Positions 42,010 through 51,625 of a stretch of DNA of 64,000 nucleotides are shown here, piece by piece. A program made the position numbers and the translations under genes. Where the stretch lies: contig NZ_BIME01000013.1 of NCBI RefSeq assembly GCF_004000925.1, positions 62,001 through 126,000 on the forward strand, written 5' to 3'. This DNA is from Paenibacillus illinoisensis NBRC 15959 (GTDB taxonomy: Bacteria > Bacillota > Bacilli > Paenibacillales > Paenibacillaceae). Numbering within the stretch: position 1 is the stretch's first letter; every line of letters starts with the position of its first letter. Under the pieces are notes generated by a model. The model had not been told where the DNA came from and ran no database searches. It was given only the letters and a program-made list of their open reading frames with translations.

Positions 42010-42360
42010 TTATTGTTGACCGGCACTGGCACGGCTTATGGTTTCAAGTTTGCGGGTAATGGCATTACGGTCCACTTTCAACCCCCAGATCATTTCAATG
42101 ATTTGCTCTTTCTCTTCAGCGGAATCCGCATGTTTGAGCTGCATTAAGAGATCATGCATCTGTTCATTAATCCCTTCAAACTGGGTCCAGAGATCCTGGC
42201 GTACTTCTTGAGAATCCAAGTGACGATTAGCGTCCACTTCTTCTTTAAGTGCTTGCAGAATGGAGTTCTTCCACTCATCGTCACCTAACTGTGTCGCTAT
42301 GTTCAGGAGATCCAGATAATCGTCAACAAGAAGTGAGTTCAATTCAGCATGTGTTTTCAT
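42010..42360 (-). CDS. Small helical hypothetical protein
   Basis: A 116-residue soluble protein that I do not recognise. It appears all-helical and acidic, with a likely coiled coil in the second half (EQMHDLLMQLKHADSAEEK). No signal peptide, membrane segment, cysteine motif or catalytic pattern is present. The ATG at 42360 has AAGGGG upstream. It converges on azoR with a shared terminator and stands 153 bases after fucA on the same strand, without evident functional link. It may be specific to Paenibacillus-type genomes, which only a search could show. Confidence 0.65.
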   Translation of the reverse strand: MKTHAELNSLLVDDYLDLLNIATQLGDDEWKNSILQALKEEVDANRHLDSQEVRQDLWTQFEGINEQMHDLLMQLKHADSAEEKEQIIEMIWGLKVDRNAITRKLETISRASAGQQ

Positions 42361-42513
42361 CGTTTATTGCATCCCCTTTTCGTCTATTTACCAAGTATTA
42401 TACTCGGTTTTTCAGGATTTGCAATAGGTGTCGGAATAAGGTTCAGCTTTTTGCTGTTTATGTCGAATTATGACGAAATAGTTCGAATACACTCTATATG
42501 GTTACTCTTGGTA

Positions 42514-43176
42514 TTACGACTTGAGCTGTTGCAACAACTGGATACGATACGCTTCACTCTCCAGAGATTGGATCTCTTTATATTGTTCAGCCGTAAGAAC
42601 CCTTGGTTCTCCAGCTGCCTTGGCAATCATGTACACTTTCGCACTTTCCTCCACCACTTGAGTTCGATAATAGGCTTCGCGCAAATTTTTTCCTGTCGTG
42701 ACCAGTCCATGATTGACAAGAATGAGGGCCGAATGGGAGTCAACCTTAGCAGCGACTGCATCGGCCAGCAGTTTGGTCGTGGGTAGAACGTAAGGAATGA
42801 AACCGACGTCCCCTACAAGTGCAGACTGGTCCGGAAAAAGGTGAGGCAGTTCATCGTACACGAGGCTCAGAGCGATCGTATATGCAGGATGCGTATGAAC
42901 AATCGCTTGAATATCGGGATTCACGCGATAGCTGTACAGATGCATTAACACTTCTGAGGAAGGACGTGTTGATCCCGCCCGGGTCTCACCTGTCCCGATA
43001 TCAACCGCAATCCACTCCTCCGGTTCAATATCCTCAAGTGCATAACCACTCGGAGAGAGCAGCATCGTCCCTTCCGAACGGGCACTCAGGTTGCCTCCAG
43101 GCCCAACCACGAGACCCTGCGCTACCGATCTGCGGGCATATTTGGTCAGTTCTTCTCTTACCAGCTGTTCAGTCAT
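42514..43176 (-). CDS. fucA: Class II aldolase, L-fuculose-phosphate type
   Basis: A 220-residue zinc-dependent class II aldolase. It should split L-fuculose 1-phosphate (or L-rhamnulose 1-phosphate) into dihydroxyacetone phosphate and L-lactaldehyde. The conserved glycine loop is GNLSAR near 32, the acidic residue lies in SSEVLMHLY near 75, the metal histidines in HTHPAY near 92-97, and a further histidine in VNHGLV. The ATG at 43176 follows GGAG; a GTG four codons earlier overlaps that site. It is the last gene of the fuc operon, 27 bases after the kinase. Confidence 0.88.
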   Translation of the reverse strand: MTEQLVREELTKYARRSVAQGLVVGPGGNLSARSEGTMLLSPSGYALEDIEPEEWIAVDIGTGETRAGSTRPSSEVLMHLYSYRVNPDIQAIVHTHPAYTIALSLVYDELPHLFPDQSALVGDVGFIPYVLPTTKLLADAVAAKVDSHSALILVNHGLVTTGKNLREAYYRTQVVEESAKVYMIAKAAGEPRVLTAEQYKEIQSLESEAYRIQLLQQLKS

Positions 43177-43203
43177 GTGTTTCTCCACTCCCTTAACTTC
43201 TTT

Positions 43204-44703
43204 TTATTTCAATCCCTTCGTTAACCGCCCATTCAGTTTTTGATAGATTTCATAGGCTTCCTGCCATAGCAGGTTATCCTCTGGCTCATAGGTTTCCAGA
43301 GTGAAGGAAGCGGCGGCAATCTTCCGGATTTCAGACAAACTGCCTACTTCGCCATGGGCCAGGAATTGCACCATGCAATTCCCGGCGGCAGTTGCCTCCA
43401 CTGGCCCTGCTACAACAGGAATACCGGTGGAATTCGCTGTAAACTGACACAGTAAACGATTCTGAACACCTCCGCCTACCATGTGAATAACGTTGGGTCG
43501 GCTCCCCGTGACAAGTTCAAGTTCATCCAGAGTCTGCCTGAATTCCAGAGCCAGGCTTTCCAAAATGCAGCGTACAATCGCTCCAATTGTTTCCGGAGTA
43601 ACTTGCATGGTGGCATTGCACTGCTTGCGTATTCGTTCAGGCATATCACCCGGTGTTAGATAAATCGCATCCCCCGGCAGGATAAAGCTTTGTAGCGCTG
43701 GAGCCGATGATGCGAGGTGAACCAGTTCCTGATGACTGAAAATATGATTTTCCCGTTCCCACTGCCTTTTGCACTCCTGCAGAAGCCATAGACCTGACCG
43801 ATTCTTCAAAATTCTTGTCTTGCCACTGACCGTCCCTTCATTGGTGAATCCCAGTCCTCGGCTGCGTTCATCCAATACTGGTGAGTCGCGTTCCATGCCC
43901 ATTAATGACCATGTTCCACAGCTAATAAAAGCAAAATTCGGATCTGACGCAGGAATGGCTGCAAGTGCTGAGGCTGTATCATGAGAGCCCACCGATATGA
44001 CTTGCATGGGTTCGATTCTTAACTCTGCGCACAGATCATCTGTTAATCGTCCCAGCACAGTGCCTGGCCGAACAATGGGTGGGAAAAGTGTTTCAGGTAA
44101 ACCGAGGCGGCCAAACAAGGATTCATTCCAGCGGTCCTCTCCGGCATGCAAAAGTCCGCTTGTGCTAGCAATGGTATATTCACAGGCCTGCTGTCCCGAG
44201 AGATAAAAGTGAAACAGATCCGGCATGAATAACATCCGTATATCCGGAGGTAATTCAGCATTTTCCCGTAAGCTTCCAACCAATTGGAACACCGTATTAA
44301 TCTGCTGAGGCAGGACGCCGGACATGGTATACAGATCTTCTTCATTAACCATACGCAGCGTCTCTTTCATCCAATTGGCATTACGTGATTCCCGGTAATG
44401 ACGTGGGTTCCCGCACAATCTTCCTGCTCCATCCACCAAGCCATAATCAACACCCCATGTGTCCACGGCAATGGAACGCACCGGGTGATTTAATCCTTGA
44501 GTGCCCTTTACAATGCCCTGTTTCAGTTCATGGAACAGTCTTAAGAAATCCCAGTACAATCCGTCCGCAAGCTGAACGGGATCGTTACTGAATCGATGTA
44601 CTTCCTGTAACGCAAGCATCTCACCGTCAAAACTTCCCCTGACCACCCGGCCGCTTCCGGCACCATAGTCAGAAGCAAGCACATGGTTTGCCTTATTTCC
44701 CAT
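43204..44703 (-). CDS. FGGY sugar kinase, rhamnulokinase/fuculokinase
   Basis: A 499-residue FGGY kinase. The N-terminal motif DYGAGSGRV and the VDTWGVDYGLVD segment resemble rhamnulokinase (RhaB) more than E. coli FucK. Position between fucI and fucA indicates that here it phosphorylates L-fuculose. The C-terminal GGGVQNRLLCQFTAN ATP-binding segment is intact. The possibility that the operon handles more than one 6-deoxysugar is open. The start ATG lies behind GGAGGAGG, 70 bases after fucI. Confidence 0.88.
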   Translation of the reverse strand: MGNKANHVLASDYGAGSGRVVRGSFDGEMLALQEVHRFSNDPVQLADGLYWDFLRLFHELKQGIVKGTQGLNHPVRSIAVDTWGVDYGLVDGAGRLCGNPRHYRESRNANWMKETLRMVNEEDLYTMSGVLPQQINTVFQLVGSLRENAELPPDIRMLFMPDLFHFYLSGQQACEYTIASTSGLLHAGEDRWNESLFGRLGLPETLFPPIVRPGTVLGRLTDDLCAELRIEPMQVISVGSHDTASALAAIPASDPNFAFISCGTWSLMGMERDSPVLDERSRGLGFTNEGTVSGKTRILKNRSGLWLLQECKRQWERENHIFSHQELVHLASSAPALQSFILPGDAIYLTPGDMPERIRKQCNATMQVTPETIGAIVRCILESLALEFRQTLDELELVTGSRPNVIHMVGGGVQNRLLCQFTANSTGIPVVAGPVEATAAGNCMVQFLAHGEVGSLSEIRKIAAASFTLETYEPEDNLLWQEAYEIYQKLNGRLTKGLK

Positions 44704-44773
44704 CTCTCTTGCCTCCTCCTTTGGAAGAACGCCATATTCTGATTAGGCAGAATATGGCGTCTGACAGGATCGT

Positions 44774-46564
44774 CTAACGGTATAAAGGTCCAAACACACT
44801 GCAAGCACGATAATCTGCACTCTCCGGTTCACTTGTCCCGAATAACCCCCATGCCCGTGGACGGAATATCTCGGAATCCGGAACATTGTGCATACTCACC
44901 GGAATCCGCAAGATTGAAGCCAGGGTTAGGAGATCTGCTCCGATGTGCCCGTATGAGATCGAGCCGTGGTTGGCGCCCCATTGGTTCATGACTTCATAAA
45001 CGGAGGTAAATGCGCCTGTTCCTGTTAAAATCGGAGCGAACCATGTTGATGGCCAAGTCGGATCCGTCCGCTGGTCCAGCGTATTATGCACTTCATCAGG
45101 CAGATCCACGGTGTAACCTTGCGCGAGCTGCAGTACAGGACCAAGACCCTTAACCAGATTGAGACGTGTCATCGTGACGGGCATCCCGCCTTTGGTCAGG
45201 AAGTCAGCGGAGTAACCGCCCCCCCTGAAATATTCGACTGAGGCAGGTCTCCATGATGTCGACTGCAGGCAGGTCTGAACTTCTTCATCTGTAATTTCCC
45301 AGAAAGGCTTCAGAGCAGGATTACCGTCTCTGGATTGCTGTCCAGTACCGTCAAGTGCCGCGGAACCTGAATTGATCAAGTGGAGAATTCCGTCTTTCGC
45401 TTTTCCCTCCAATTGATGTCCTGTTACACGTGCTACCGAGTCCGGACTCCAATACGTACGTACATCTGCAAAAATCTGGGCTGTATGAGTGAGCAGTGAG
45501 CCGAACAGCATGGACACACCATTCAGGCTGTCATTTTCTGTGGCCACCAGATAAGGGGAGCGTTTGCCATTCCAGTCAAAGGATGAATTCAGGATCGACT
45601 CCAGGAAATCGCCATTAGGCGAATGATCCGTCCACTGCCGCTGACCCTGGAAGCCGGATACAATCGCGTGATGACCCATCGATTCTTCTGTAAAACCGAG
45701 TTCTGCCAATCTCGGATTGCCTGCCATCAGATCACGTACAATCTGAGTCATTTTCACAACAGTTTCCCATTCATACTCTTTCCGCTTGCGATCTGTTTGC
45801 AGATGAGGTGGGTTGTTATCCGGCCCTTCTATGCAATTTTCTTTCACCCAAGCCAGTGCCAACTTATACTCTTCCGGATCATAGATTTCTTCCTCAATCC
45901 GCCGGGTCAGCTCGCTCATGTCCACATATTCGTTTCTCATGCCGAGATATTCCTGAAAAAAGGAATCGTTCACAATGGATCCGGCAATCCCCATGGATAC
46001 CGAGCCAATGGACAGATAAGCCCGCCCCTTCATCGTAGCGGCTGCAAGACCCGCCCGGCTGAAGCGAAGCAATTTCTCACGGACGTCATCTGGAATGGTC
46101 GTATCCCCGCCATCCTGAACATCCTCCCCATAGATTCCGAACGCCGGAATCCCCTTCTGAGCATGGGCAGAGAGTACGGCTGCCAGATAGACTGCGCCAG
46201 GCCGTTCCGTACCGTTAAAACCCCAGATGGCCGTAGGTATGGATGGAGACATATCCATCGTTTCCGTACCATAACACCAGCATGGAGTAACCGTAATGGT
46301 GACACCAACATTCGAACGATTGAACAGCTCTGCCGCCGCAGCTGCTTCGGCTACACCGCCAATGCAGGATTCGGCAACGACGCATTCGACCGGGGAGCCG
46401 TCCGGATAACGAAGTTCTGCCGTAAGCAGCTCAGCTACTGATGTTGCCATTCGCATCGTTTGTTCCTCCAGGGATTCACGTACTCCCTTGCGTCTGCCAT
46501 CAATGGTGGGACGAATACCAATCTTGGGAAAAGCCTGTTTATAACGGTAATCCTGATGTGTCAT
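44774..46564 (-). CDS. fucI: L-fucose isomerase
   Basis: A 596-residue aldose-ketose isomerase converting L-fucose to L-fuculose, a Mn-dependent hexamer in E. coli. Length and the segments KIGIRPTIDGRRKGVRESLE at the start, VTPCWCYGTETMD near 90, and GFQGQRQWTDHSPNGDF near 310 are diagnostic. D-arabinose can also be a substrate. It is the first gene of the fuc operon, preceded by a LacI-type palindrome and a cre-like site in the 403-base divergent region. The start has GGAGGA. Confidence 0.95.
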   Translation of the reverse strand: MTHQDYRYKQAFPKIGIRPTIDGRRKGVRESLEEQTMRMATSVAELLTAELRYPDGSPVECVVAESCIGGVAEAAAAAELFNRSNVGVTITVTPCWCYGTETMDMSPSIPTAIWGFNGTERPGAVYLAAVLSAHAQKGIPAFGIYGEDVQDGGDTTIPDDVREKLLRFSRAGLAAATMKGRAYLSIGSVSMGIAGSIVNDSFFQEYLGMRNEYVDMSELTRRIEEEIYDPEEYKLALAWVKENCIEGPDNNPPHLQTDRKRKEYEWETVVKMTQIVRDLMAGNPRLAELGFTEESMGHHAIVSGFQGQRQWTDHSPNGDFLESILNSSFDWNGKRSPYLVATENDSLNGVSMLFGSLLTHTAQIFADVRTYWSPDSVARVTGHQLEGKAKDGILHLINSGSAALDGTGQQSRDGNPALKPFWEITDEEVQTCLQSTSWRPASVEYFRGGGYSADFLTKGGMPVTMTRLNLVKGLGPVLQLAQGYTVDLPDEVHNTLDQRTDPTWPSTWFAPILTGTGAFTSVYEVMNQWGANHGSISYGHIGADLLTLASILRIPVSMHNVPDSEIFRPRAWGLFGTSEPESADYRACSVFGPLYR

Positions 46565-46715
46565 ACTAAAACGTCCTCCTTCAAGTGGTTTCTGGATAGG
46601 TACGAATTGATTTCACGTTTGTCTTTCAGGATGCAGTTAAAGCGGTCAGACCATGACGATATAATCCCGATACCCATTGGTGCGCCTGTCCTGGACAAGA
46701 GAGAAACTTATTGAA

Positions 46716-46729
46716 TGAATGCGTTTACA
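46716..46729. promoter_or_regulatory. cre-like site before fucI
   Basis: TGAATGCGTTTACA differs from the consensus TGWAANCGNTNWCA at one position only. It lies about 150 bases upstream of fucI. Confidence 0.6.
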
Positions 46730-46869
46730 AATTAAAATTGAACAAGAGTCCACTTTATGTATGGATCACCATGATGCAGTCCTGTCTCTCTGCAGGAACG
46801 GATGTATAAAGCAAAAAAAGAATGAATACTGTGAAAGGATTTGCTGAAAAATGGTTCGTTTTTCACTTT

Positions 46870-46885
46870 GGGTTATCGGTAACCC
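46870..46885. promoter_or_regulatory. LacI-type operator in the fuc divergent region
   Basis: GGGTTA and TAACCC flank a TCGG centre, giving the CG-centred palindrome common for LacI-family repressors. It is 83 bases before the lacI-type gene. The rest of the 403-base gap (46565-46967) shows no gene. Confidence 0.6.
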
Positions 46886-46967
46886 TAACATAGCACGCGC
46901 CCATATTGCTGTCAATCGGCATTATCCTATAGAATGGTAAGACTATGTTATGAGAGGTTAGATTCTA

Positions 46968-47996
46968 TTGATCACGATTTATGATATTGCCAAGAAAGCC
47001 AATGTTTCTGCCATGACGGTCTCCAAAGTGATTAATCAAACAGGTCGCATCAGCACGGCCACCAGGGAACGCGTACAGCAGGTTATTGATGAACTCGGGT
47101 ATATCCCCAATTCGAATGCACGCAGCCTTGTACTTCAGCGAACACAGATGTTATCTCTGCTGATTACCGATATCACCAATCCATTTTATACGACACTCGC
47201 ACGCGGAGCCGAGGATGCAGCTAACGCTCGTGGATATCGTCTGTTGTTCGGGAATAGTGATGAAGATTACAACAAGGAGAAGAACTATGTGGAGACGATT
47301 CTGTCAACGCGTGTAGACGGAGTCCTGTTTGCCCCTGCGGGCGACCGTTCCCTCGATCATCTGCAGCAGTTACATGAGAGGAACATCCCGTTTGTGATCT
47401 TGGATAGGACAGTACCAGGGATCACATCGGATGTCATTGCGGGGGACAGTCGGCAAGGTGCACTTCTATTGATCCGATATCTGACGGAACTGGGTCACCG
47501 CCGCATTGCACTCGTTAACGGCTCTTCCGAGGTTTCTACGGCAAGATTACGTGAAGAGGGCTTTGCTGAGGGGTTACGTGAAGCAGGAGTTAAGGTTGAT
47601 CCGAAGCTTGTCCTTCGGACGGGCTATCGTGATTTCAGTGATGAGGCTGGAATGGAACAGTTACTTATGCAGCCGGATAAGCCAACGGCTATTTTTGCAG
47701 CGAATAATATGCTCGCAATTGGGGTCATTCGTCTGCTGCGTAAAAGAGGGCTGCGTGTACCGGAAGATATCTCCGTCGTTTGTTTTGACGATCTGGATCT
47801 GGCTTCCGCTTTTGATCCTTTCCTCACTGTAGCAGCGCAGCCTGCCTATGATTTTGGAGCCAAAGGCATGCATATGCTAATCGACAGAATTGAAGGAACC
47901 GCACCGACTGATCCGCAAACGGTCATTCTCCCATCCGAACTGCGTATCCGTGCTTCAGCTTCCGTACCATTAGGGCAATCGAAACCATTGGGATAA
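46968..47996 (+). CDS. LacI-family repressor, probably of fucose catabolism
   Basis: A 342-residue LacI-type regulator. The N-terminal helix-turn-helix and hinge read TIYDIAKKANVSAMTVSKVI through NARSLV. The periplasmic-binding-like effector domain follows (LITDITNPFYTTLARGAED near 63-81, FAANNMLAIG near 235). It starts with TTG behind GAGAGG. It diverges from fucI, and a CG-centred palindrome lies between, so it probably represses the fuc operon and itself. The C-terminal sequence is complete and followed by a terminator. Confidence 0.9.
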   Translation: MITIYDIAKKANVSAMTVSKVINQTGRISTATRERVQQVIDELGYIPNSNARSLVLQRTQMLSLLITDITNPFYTTLARGAEDAANARGYRLLFGNSDEDYNKEKNYVETILSTRVDGVLFAPAGDRSLDHLQQLHERNIPFVILDRTVPGITSDVIAGDSRQGALLLIRYLTELGHRRIALVNGSSEVSTARLREEGFAEGLREAGVKVDPKLVLRTGYRDFSDEAGMEQLLMQPDKPTAIFAANNMLAIGVIRLLRKRGLRVPEDISVVCFDDLDLASAFDPFLTVAAQPAYDFGAKGMHMLIDRIEGTAPTDPQTVILPSELRIRASASVPLGQSKPLG

Positions 47997-48038
47997 TGAT
48001 AGGATTCGTATGTCTGGATTTAAAGTAGTATAAAAAAT

Positions 48039-48079
48039 ACAGGACGCCAAGGAGTTACTCACTCCCAGCGTCCTGTTTT
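48039..48079. terminator. Bidirectional terminator between the LacI-type and epimerase genes
   Basis: ACAGGACGC (48039-48047) pairs with GCGTCCTGT (48068-48076), with an inner GGAGT/ACTCC stem. A residues precede and TTTTA follows, so it serves both converging genes. Confidence 0.8.
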
Positions 48080-48102
48080 ACCTTTATGCTTATTTACCAA
48101 AT

Positions 48103-48996
48103 TTAACCTTCGGATTGCAGCGCCAGTGCCACTTCACGTACGAGACCCGGAAACCAGTCCATCAGTGCTTCAAAGGTATATCCGGCCTGCTCTGCCTTGG
48201 TTGTATCCATCGTCCATGATTCCGAGATACCGAAGGGCGACATATCCTCCTGAACGGTTTCGCGTAACACTTGGGACTGCATGCCTGTGACTGTCTCAAT
48301 CAGATTCATCATGGCAGACAGCGTAATCGAGCCTTTCGAAGCGGCGTTCACAGGTCCGGTAATCGACGAATGCCCTAACCAGGCGAGAAATCTGGCTGCT
48401 TCCGTGGAATTGATAAATCCAATCTCGGCGTCCGGATTCGGCATGCCGATCGGCTTTCCTTTTTGCACATGTTCAATATGAAAATGCAGTCTTCTCGTGT
48501 AGTCGTCTATTCCAAGTACAATTGGAATTCTCATCGCCACGACCGGGAAACTCGCTTCCTGAAAAAACACAGCCTCCGCTAGCCGCTTGCCCTCTCCATA
48601 GGAGAAGTCCTCGTGGCTACCGTATTGCACGGGATACGTGTACGGATCAAAATCCTCTTCCGTGAATCCCGGTTTGGGATCGCCGTAAACGGATAGCGTT
48701 GATGTAAGTACATATCTTTGGGTACGTCCCGCAAAAGCCTCACACGCCGACTTCGCCGCATTCGGTGAGTAACAGATGTTATCATACACCACATCCCACT
48801 GGTCAATCTGTGCCACTTCAGCTAGAGATTGCGGATCCTCCCGATCCATCTTGATCCGGTTCACTTCCGGCCCGAAGTCCACGTTCGTTTTGCCGCGCGT
48901 CGCAACGGTAATTTGCGATTTTCCTTCCCACAGCAAATGATCGACCAGACGTTTGCCGAAAAAGCGCGTCCCGCCAAGAATGAGTACCTTTTTCAT
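48103..48996 (-). CDS. NAD-dependent epimerase/dehydratase-family protein
   Basis: A 297-residue extended SDR-type protein. The N-terminal Rossmann loop is LGGTRFFG at residues 7-14. The usual YxxxK motif is replaced by SYGEGKRLAE near 131-140 (Y-G-E-G-K), consistent with the epimerase-like family acting on nucleotide sugars or related compounds. The substrate is unknown. The gene is monocistronic; the ATG at 48996 follows GGAGG. Confidence 0.82.
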   Translation of the reverse strand: MKKVLILGGTRFFGKRLVDHLLWEGKSQITVATRGKTNVDFGPEVNRIKMDREDPQSLAEVAQIDQWDVVYDNICYSPNAAKSACEAFAGRTQRYVLTSTLSVYGDPKPGFTEEDFDPYTYPVQYGSHEDFSYGEGKRLAEAVFFQEASFPVVAMRIPIVLGIDDYTRRLHFHIEHVQKGKPIGMPNPDAEIGFINSTEAARFLAWLGHSSITGPVNAASKGSITLSAMMNLIETVTGMQSQVLRETVQEDMSPFGISESWTMDTTKAEQAGYTFEALMDWFPGLVREVALALQSEG

Positions 48997-49126
48997 CCGA
49001 TAGACCTCCTACCCTCTTCTGGTGTTTCGTATATTATAGCGAGGTTTGCAGTATTACAACAAATATACCCCGTAACGCAACAGTTAACCTGTGTTTCAAG
49101 GATGGAAAGGGCTGTTATCACATCAC

Positions 49127-49849
49127 TCAGGATTCAGGTTTTGTAATTTTGAGTATCGTATGGGCTCCTTGCTGAAATTCATACGTCGTGCTGACTTCTG
49201 TAACACTGAATCCAAGGTTCTTCAGAAAGGACTGGATCTCGTCCATATGTTCATAACGTTTACCAGACAGATCGACTATAGGGAAAATCCGCAGCTCCTG
49301 TCTTGTTACGCGCAGCAATTCAAGAATGGTTCGCTCATGGAAGCTGAAGTCTAATCGATCTGCATACGTAAACAGAAAATGCGCAGATAACGTCATATCG
49401 AATTGTTCGTCAGTGAAAGGCAGCACGGGAAGCTCTGCATAGACATACTGCAAGGGAAAGCTCCTCATATCTGCCGTACAATCCCGAAGTGCACTCATTC
49501 TTGCTTGCTTCAAGCCATCCATTGAACCGAAATAGTCCCATTTGTATCTGTCACGCACCTGTTCCAATTGCTCGATGGTATGTTCGACGTCTTGCTGCCC
49601 TTTCAGTTCCAATTTGTCGATTTCGTGTTCGTATGCAATATCTGCTGCCATGGAATTTACGCCATGCCTGCGGGCAAGGCTGCTGAATGAACAAGCCCCA
49701 CCCGGACAATCCAGAATGGATCTGCCACGGAGATCTTCTGCTGAAAGGTTGAACATTGACATATATTCCTCATACGTTCGTCCAATAAAAATAATCTTCT
49801 CCAGTTCAAGACCTAGACTCTTGTTCTGTTGCTGCTCTTCTCTACTCAT
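49127..49849 (-). CDS. Class I SAM-dependent methyltransferase-like protein
   Basis: A 240-residue protein with a methyltransferase-like Rossmann fold. The cofactor loop reads SILDCPGGACSFSSLARRHG at about 44-63, the acidic strand end is AADIAYE, and PVLPFTDEQFDMTLSAHFLF near 147-166 is the motif IV/post-IV region. The substrate is unknown. The cysteine-containing DCPGG loop departs from the usual DxGxG but is seen in relatives. The gene lies 30 bases after the Gfo/Idh gene on the same strand and may be cotranscribed with it. Confidence 0.8.
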   Translation of the reverse strand: MSREEQQQNKSLGLELEKIIFIGRTYEEYMSMFNLSAEDLRGRSILDCPGGACSFSSLARRHGVNSMAADIAYEHEIDKLELKGQQDVEHTIEQLEQVRDRYKWDYFGSMDGLKQARMSALRDCTADMRSFPLQYVYAELPVLPFTDEQFDMTLSAHFLFTYADRLDFSFHERTILELLRVTRQELRIFPIVDLSGKRYEHMDEIQSFLKNLGFSVTEVSTTYEFQQGAHTILKITKPES

Positions 49850-49879
49850 CTCGTCTCAGCTCACTTTCCTGTTATTCCA

Positions 49880-50860
49880 TTAATCGTTCGGGAAAACCAG
49901 ACCAATCTGCTTGCGGATTTGATCCATGACCTGCATCGTTTCATAGGAACGTTCATAGCTGTTCTGCTCGGATTCCTGTTTCCCCTGCTGAACGAGGTTA
50001 ACGAATTCCTCCACCTCGTAATACATGGCTGGATAGGTCTGCTCGGCTGTCAACAGTTCAACCGTACCGTCATTGTATCGTATTTCCGCATGTTCGGGGG
50101 ATCCGATTTTATCAATGATAATGCTGCCGCGCTCTCCCATAATTTCACTTGGCACATGAGAGTTGGAGATCTTGGAGTAAGTCACCACGGCTTCCATCCC
50201 ATCGTAGCCAAGAAGTACACTGCCCTGTCCGTCGACACCTGAATCCAGCATGATGGCCTGAGCTTGAACCTGATTTGGTGCACCAAACAAGGTGATTAGC
50301 GGGTACAGACAGTACACCCCAAGATCCATTAATGCGCCGTTTGCAAATTCTGGCTTGAATGCATTGAGCACAACTCCCTCTTTGTACTTGTCGTAACGGG
50401 ATGAATACTGACAGTACCCCGCGATATATTTGCGCACAGGTCCAATTTTGTGCAGGTGGGCCTGTACCATTTTGAAGGTGGGAGCCAGCGTTGACTTCAT
50501 CGCTTCCATTAGCAAAACGTTGTTATCGCGAGCTGTGTTAATCACATGAGAAACCTCTGCAGCATTGGCTGCAAGTGGCTTTTCGCATAATACATGCTTG
50601 CCGTTTCTCAGAAACAGCGCCGTCTGATCAGCATGGTATGTATTGGGTGTAGCAATATAGACCGCATCAATCGTGTCACTCGCTGCCATCTCCTCCAGGT
50701 CAGTGAATCGATGCTTGGCGTTATATTGATCTGCAAATGCATTCGCCTTGTCCTCTGTCCGTGAGTAGACAGCTGTTAATTCGAATCCCTTCACATGTGC
50801 TGCAGCTTCAAGAAGCCGTTCTGTAATCCAGTTAGTACCTACAACTCCGAAACGAACCAT
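49880..50860 (-). CDS. Gfo/Idh/MocA-family oxidoreductase
   Basis: A 326-residue NAD(P)-dependent oxidoreductase of the Gfo/Idh/MocA family. The N-terminal Rossmann strand VRFGVVGTNWITE is followed by the EKPLA motif (EKPLAANAAEV near 93-103), and the C-terminal beta-sheet domain ends with ERSYETMQVMDQI. The substrate is probably a sugar or inositol derivative but is not identifiable. It starts with ATG behind AGGTAGGT and precedes the methyltransferase-like gene by 30 bases. Confidence 0.88.
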   Translation of the reverse strand: MVRFGVVGTNWITERLLEAAAHVKGFELTAVYSRTEDKANAFADQYNAKHRFTDLEEMAASDTIDAVYIATPNTYHADQTALFLRNGKHVLCEKPLAANAAEVSHVINTARDNNVLLMEAMKSTLAPTFKMVQAHLHKIGPVRKYIAGYCQYSSRYDKYKEGVVLNAFKPEFANGALMDLGVYCLYPLITLFGAPNQVQAQAIMLDSGVDGQGSVLLGYDGMEAVVTYSKISNSHVPSEIMGERGSIIIDKIGSPEHAEIRYNDGTVELLTAEQTYPAMYYEVEEFVNLVQQGKQESEQNSYERSYETMQVMDQIRKQIGLVFPND

Positions 50861-51040
50861 TATTACCTACCTCTTTCGTGAATGAATTTCGCATGTACAT
50901 CATCCTGCTCATTGTAGCATATTTCATTCCCTTGTACGGAAAGGATAGTCGTCTGCTTGCCATTGAGATCTTGCTATTTCATGCGAGAGTTGGTTGAACA
51001 TCTTTCGTACAAGGGTATAATGTGTCGTGAGGTGATCCCT

Positions 51041-51625
51041 ATGAAGCTTCGGGATAAACAAGAGTTTCCTTCTTTTTCATTAGATGAAACGCAATGGACT
51101 GCCATTATCAGCAATGATGCCTCCTATGACGGGAAATTTTATTATGGTGTCAGGACGACAGGTATTTTTTGCCGACCTTCATGCAAATCCAAAGATCCGA
51201 AATACGAAAATGTACTGGGTTTCCATCATCCTGAAGATGCACTGGCACAAGGATTCAGACCATGCAAACGCTGCAAACCTACAGGACAGCGTGTTCCTGA
51301 TCAGGAATGGATTTCCGTTGTAACGAATTACATTAACCATCATTATTCAGAATCTCTTACTCTGGATATTCTTGCCCAGATCAGCCATGGTAGCCCGTAT
51401 CATCTGCATCGTGTCTTCAAGCGGATTACGGGCATAACTCCGGTGCAATATATTCAGAACACACGGATGACCGAAGCGAAAAAATTGCTTGTGAGTACTT
51501 CACTCTCGATTTCAGATATCGGTCGCCAAGTAGGCATAACTAATCCTGCCTATTTCAGTGCCGTGTTTCGCAAGCTTACAGGGCAGACACCTGCTCATTA
51601 CCGGGAACAGGAGCAACACCAATGA
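51041..51625 (+). CDS. adaA: AdaA-type methylphosphotriester DNA methyltransferase/activator
   Basis: A 194-residue protein joining an Ada N-terminal zinc domain to an AraC-type DNA-binding domain. The four zinc/methyl-acceptor cysteines are Cys44, Cys48 (FCRPSC), Cys75 and Cys78 (CKRC), with spacing equal to E. coli Ada C38/C42/C69/C72. The AraC domain from about 90 includes SISDIGRQVGITNPAYFSAVFRK. The C-terminal O6-methylguanine methyltransferase domain is absent, as in Bacillus AdaA. The ATG at 51041 follows GAGGTGATC. The stop overlaps the radical SAM gene start by four bases. Confidence 0.93.
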   Translation: MKLRDKQEFPSFSLDETQWTAIISNDASYDGKFYYGVRTTGIFCRPSCKSKDPKYENVLGFHHPEDALAQGFRPCKRCKPTGQRVPDQEWISVVTNYINHHYSESLTLDILAQISHGSPYHLHRVFKRITGITPVQYIQNTRMTEAKKLLVSTSLSISDIGRQVGITNPAYFSAVFRKLTGQTPAHYREQEQHQ

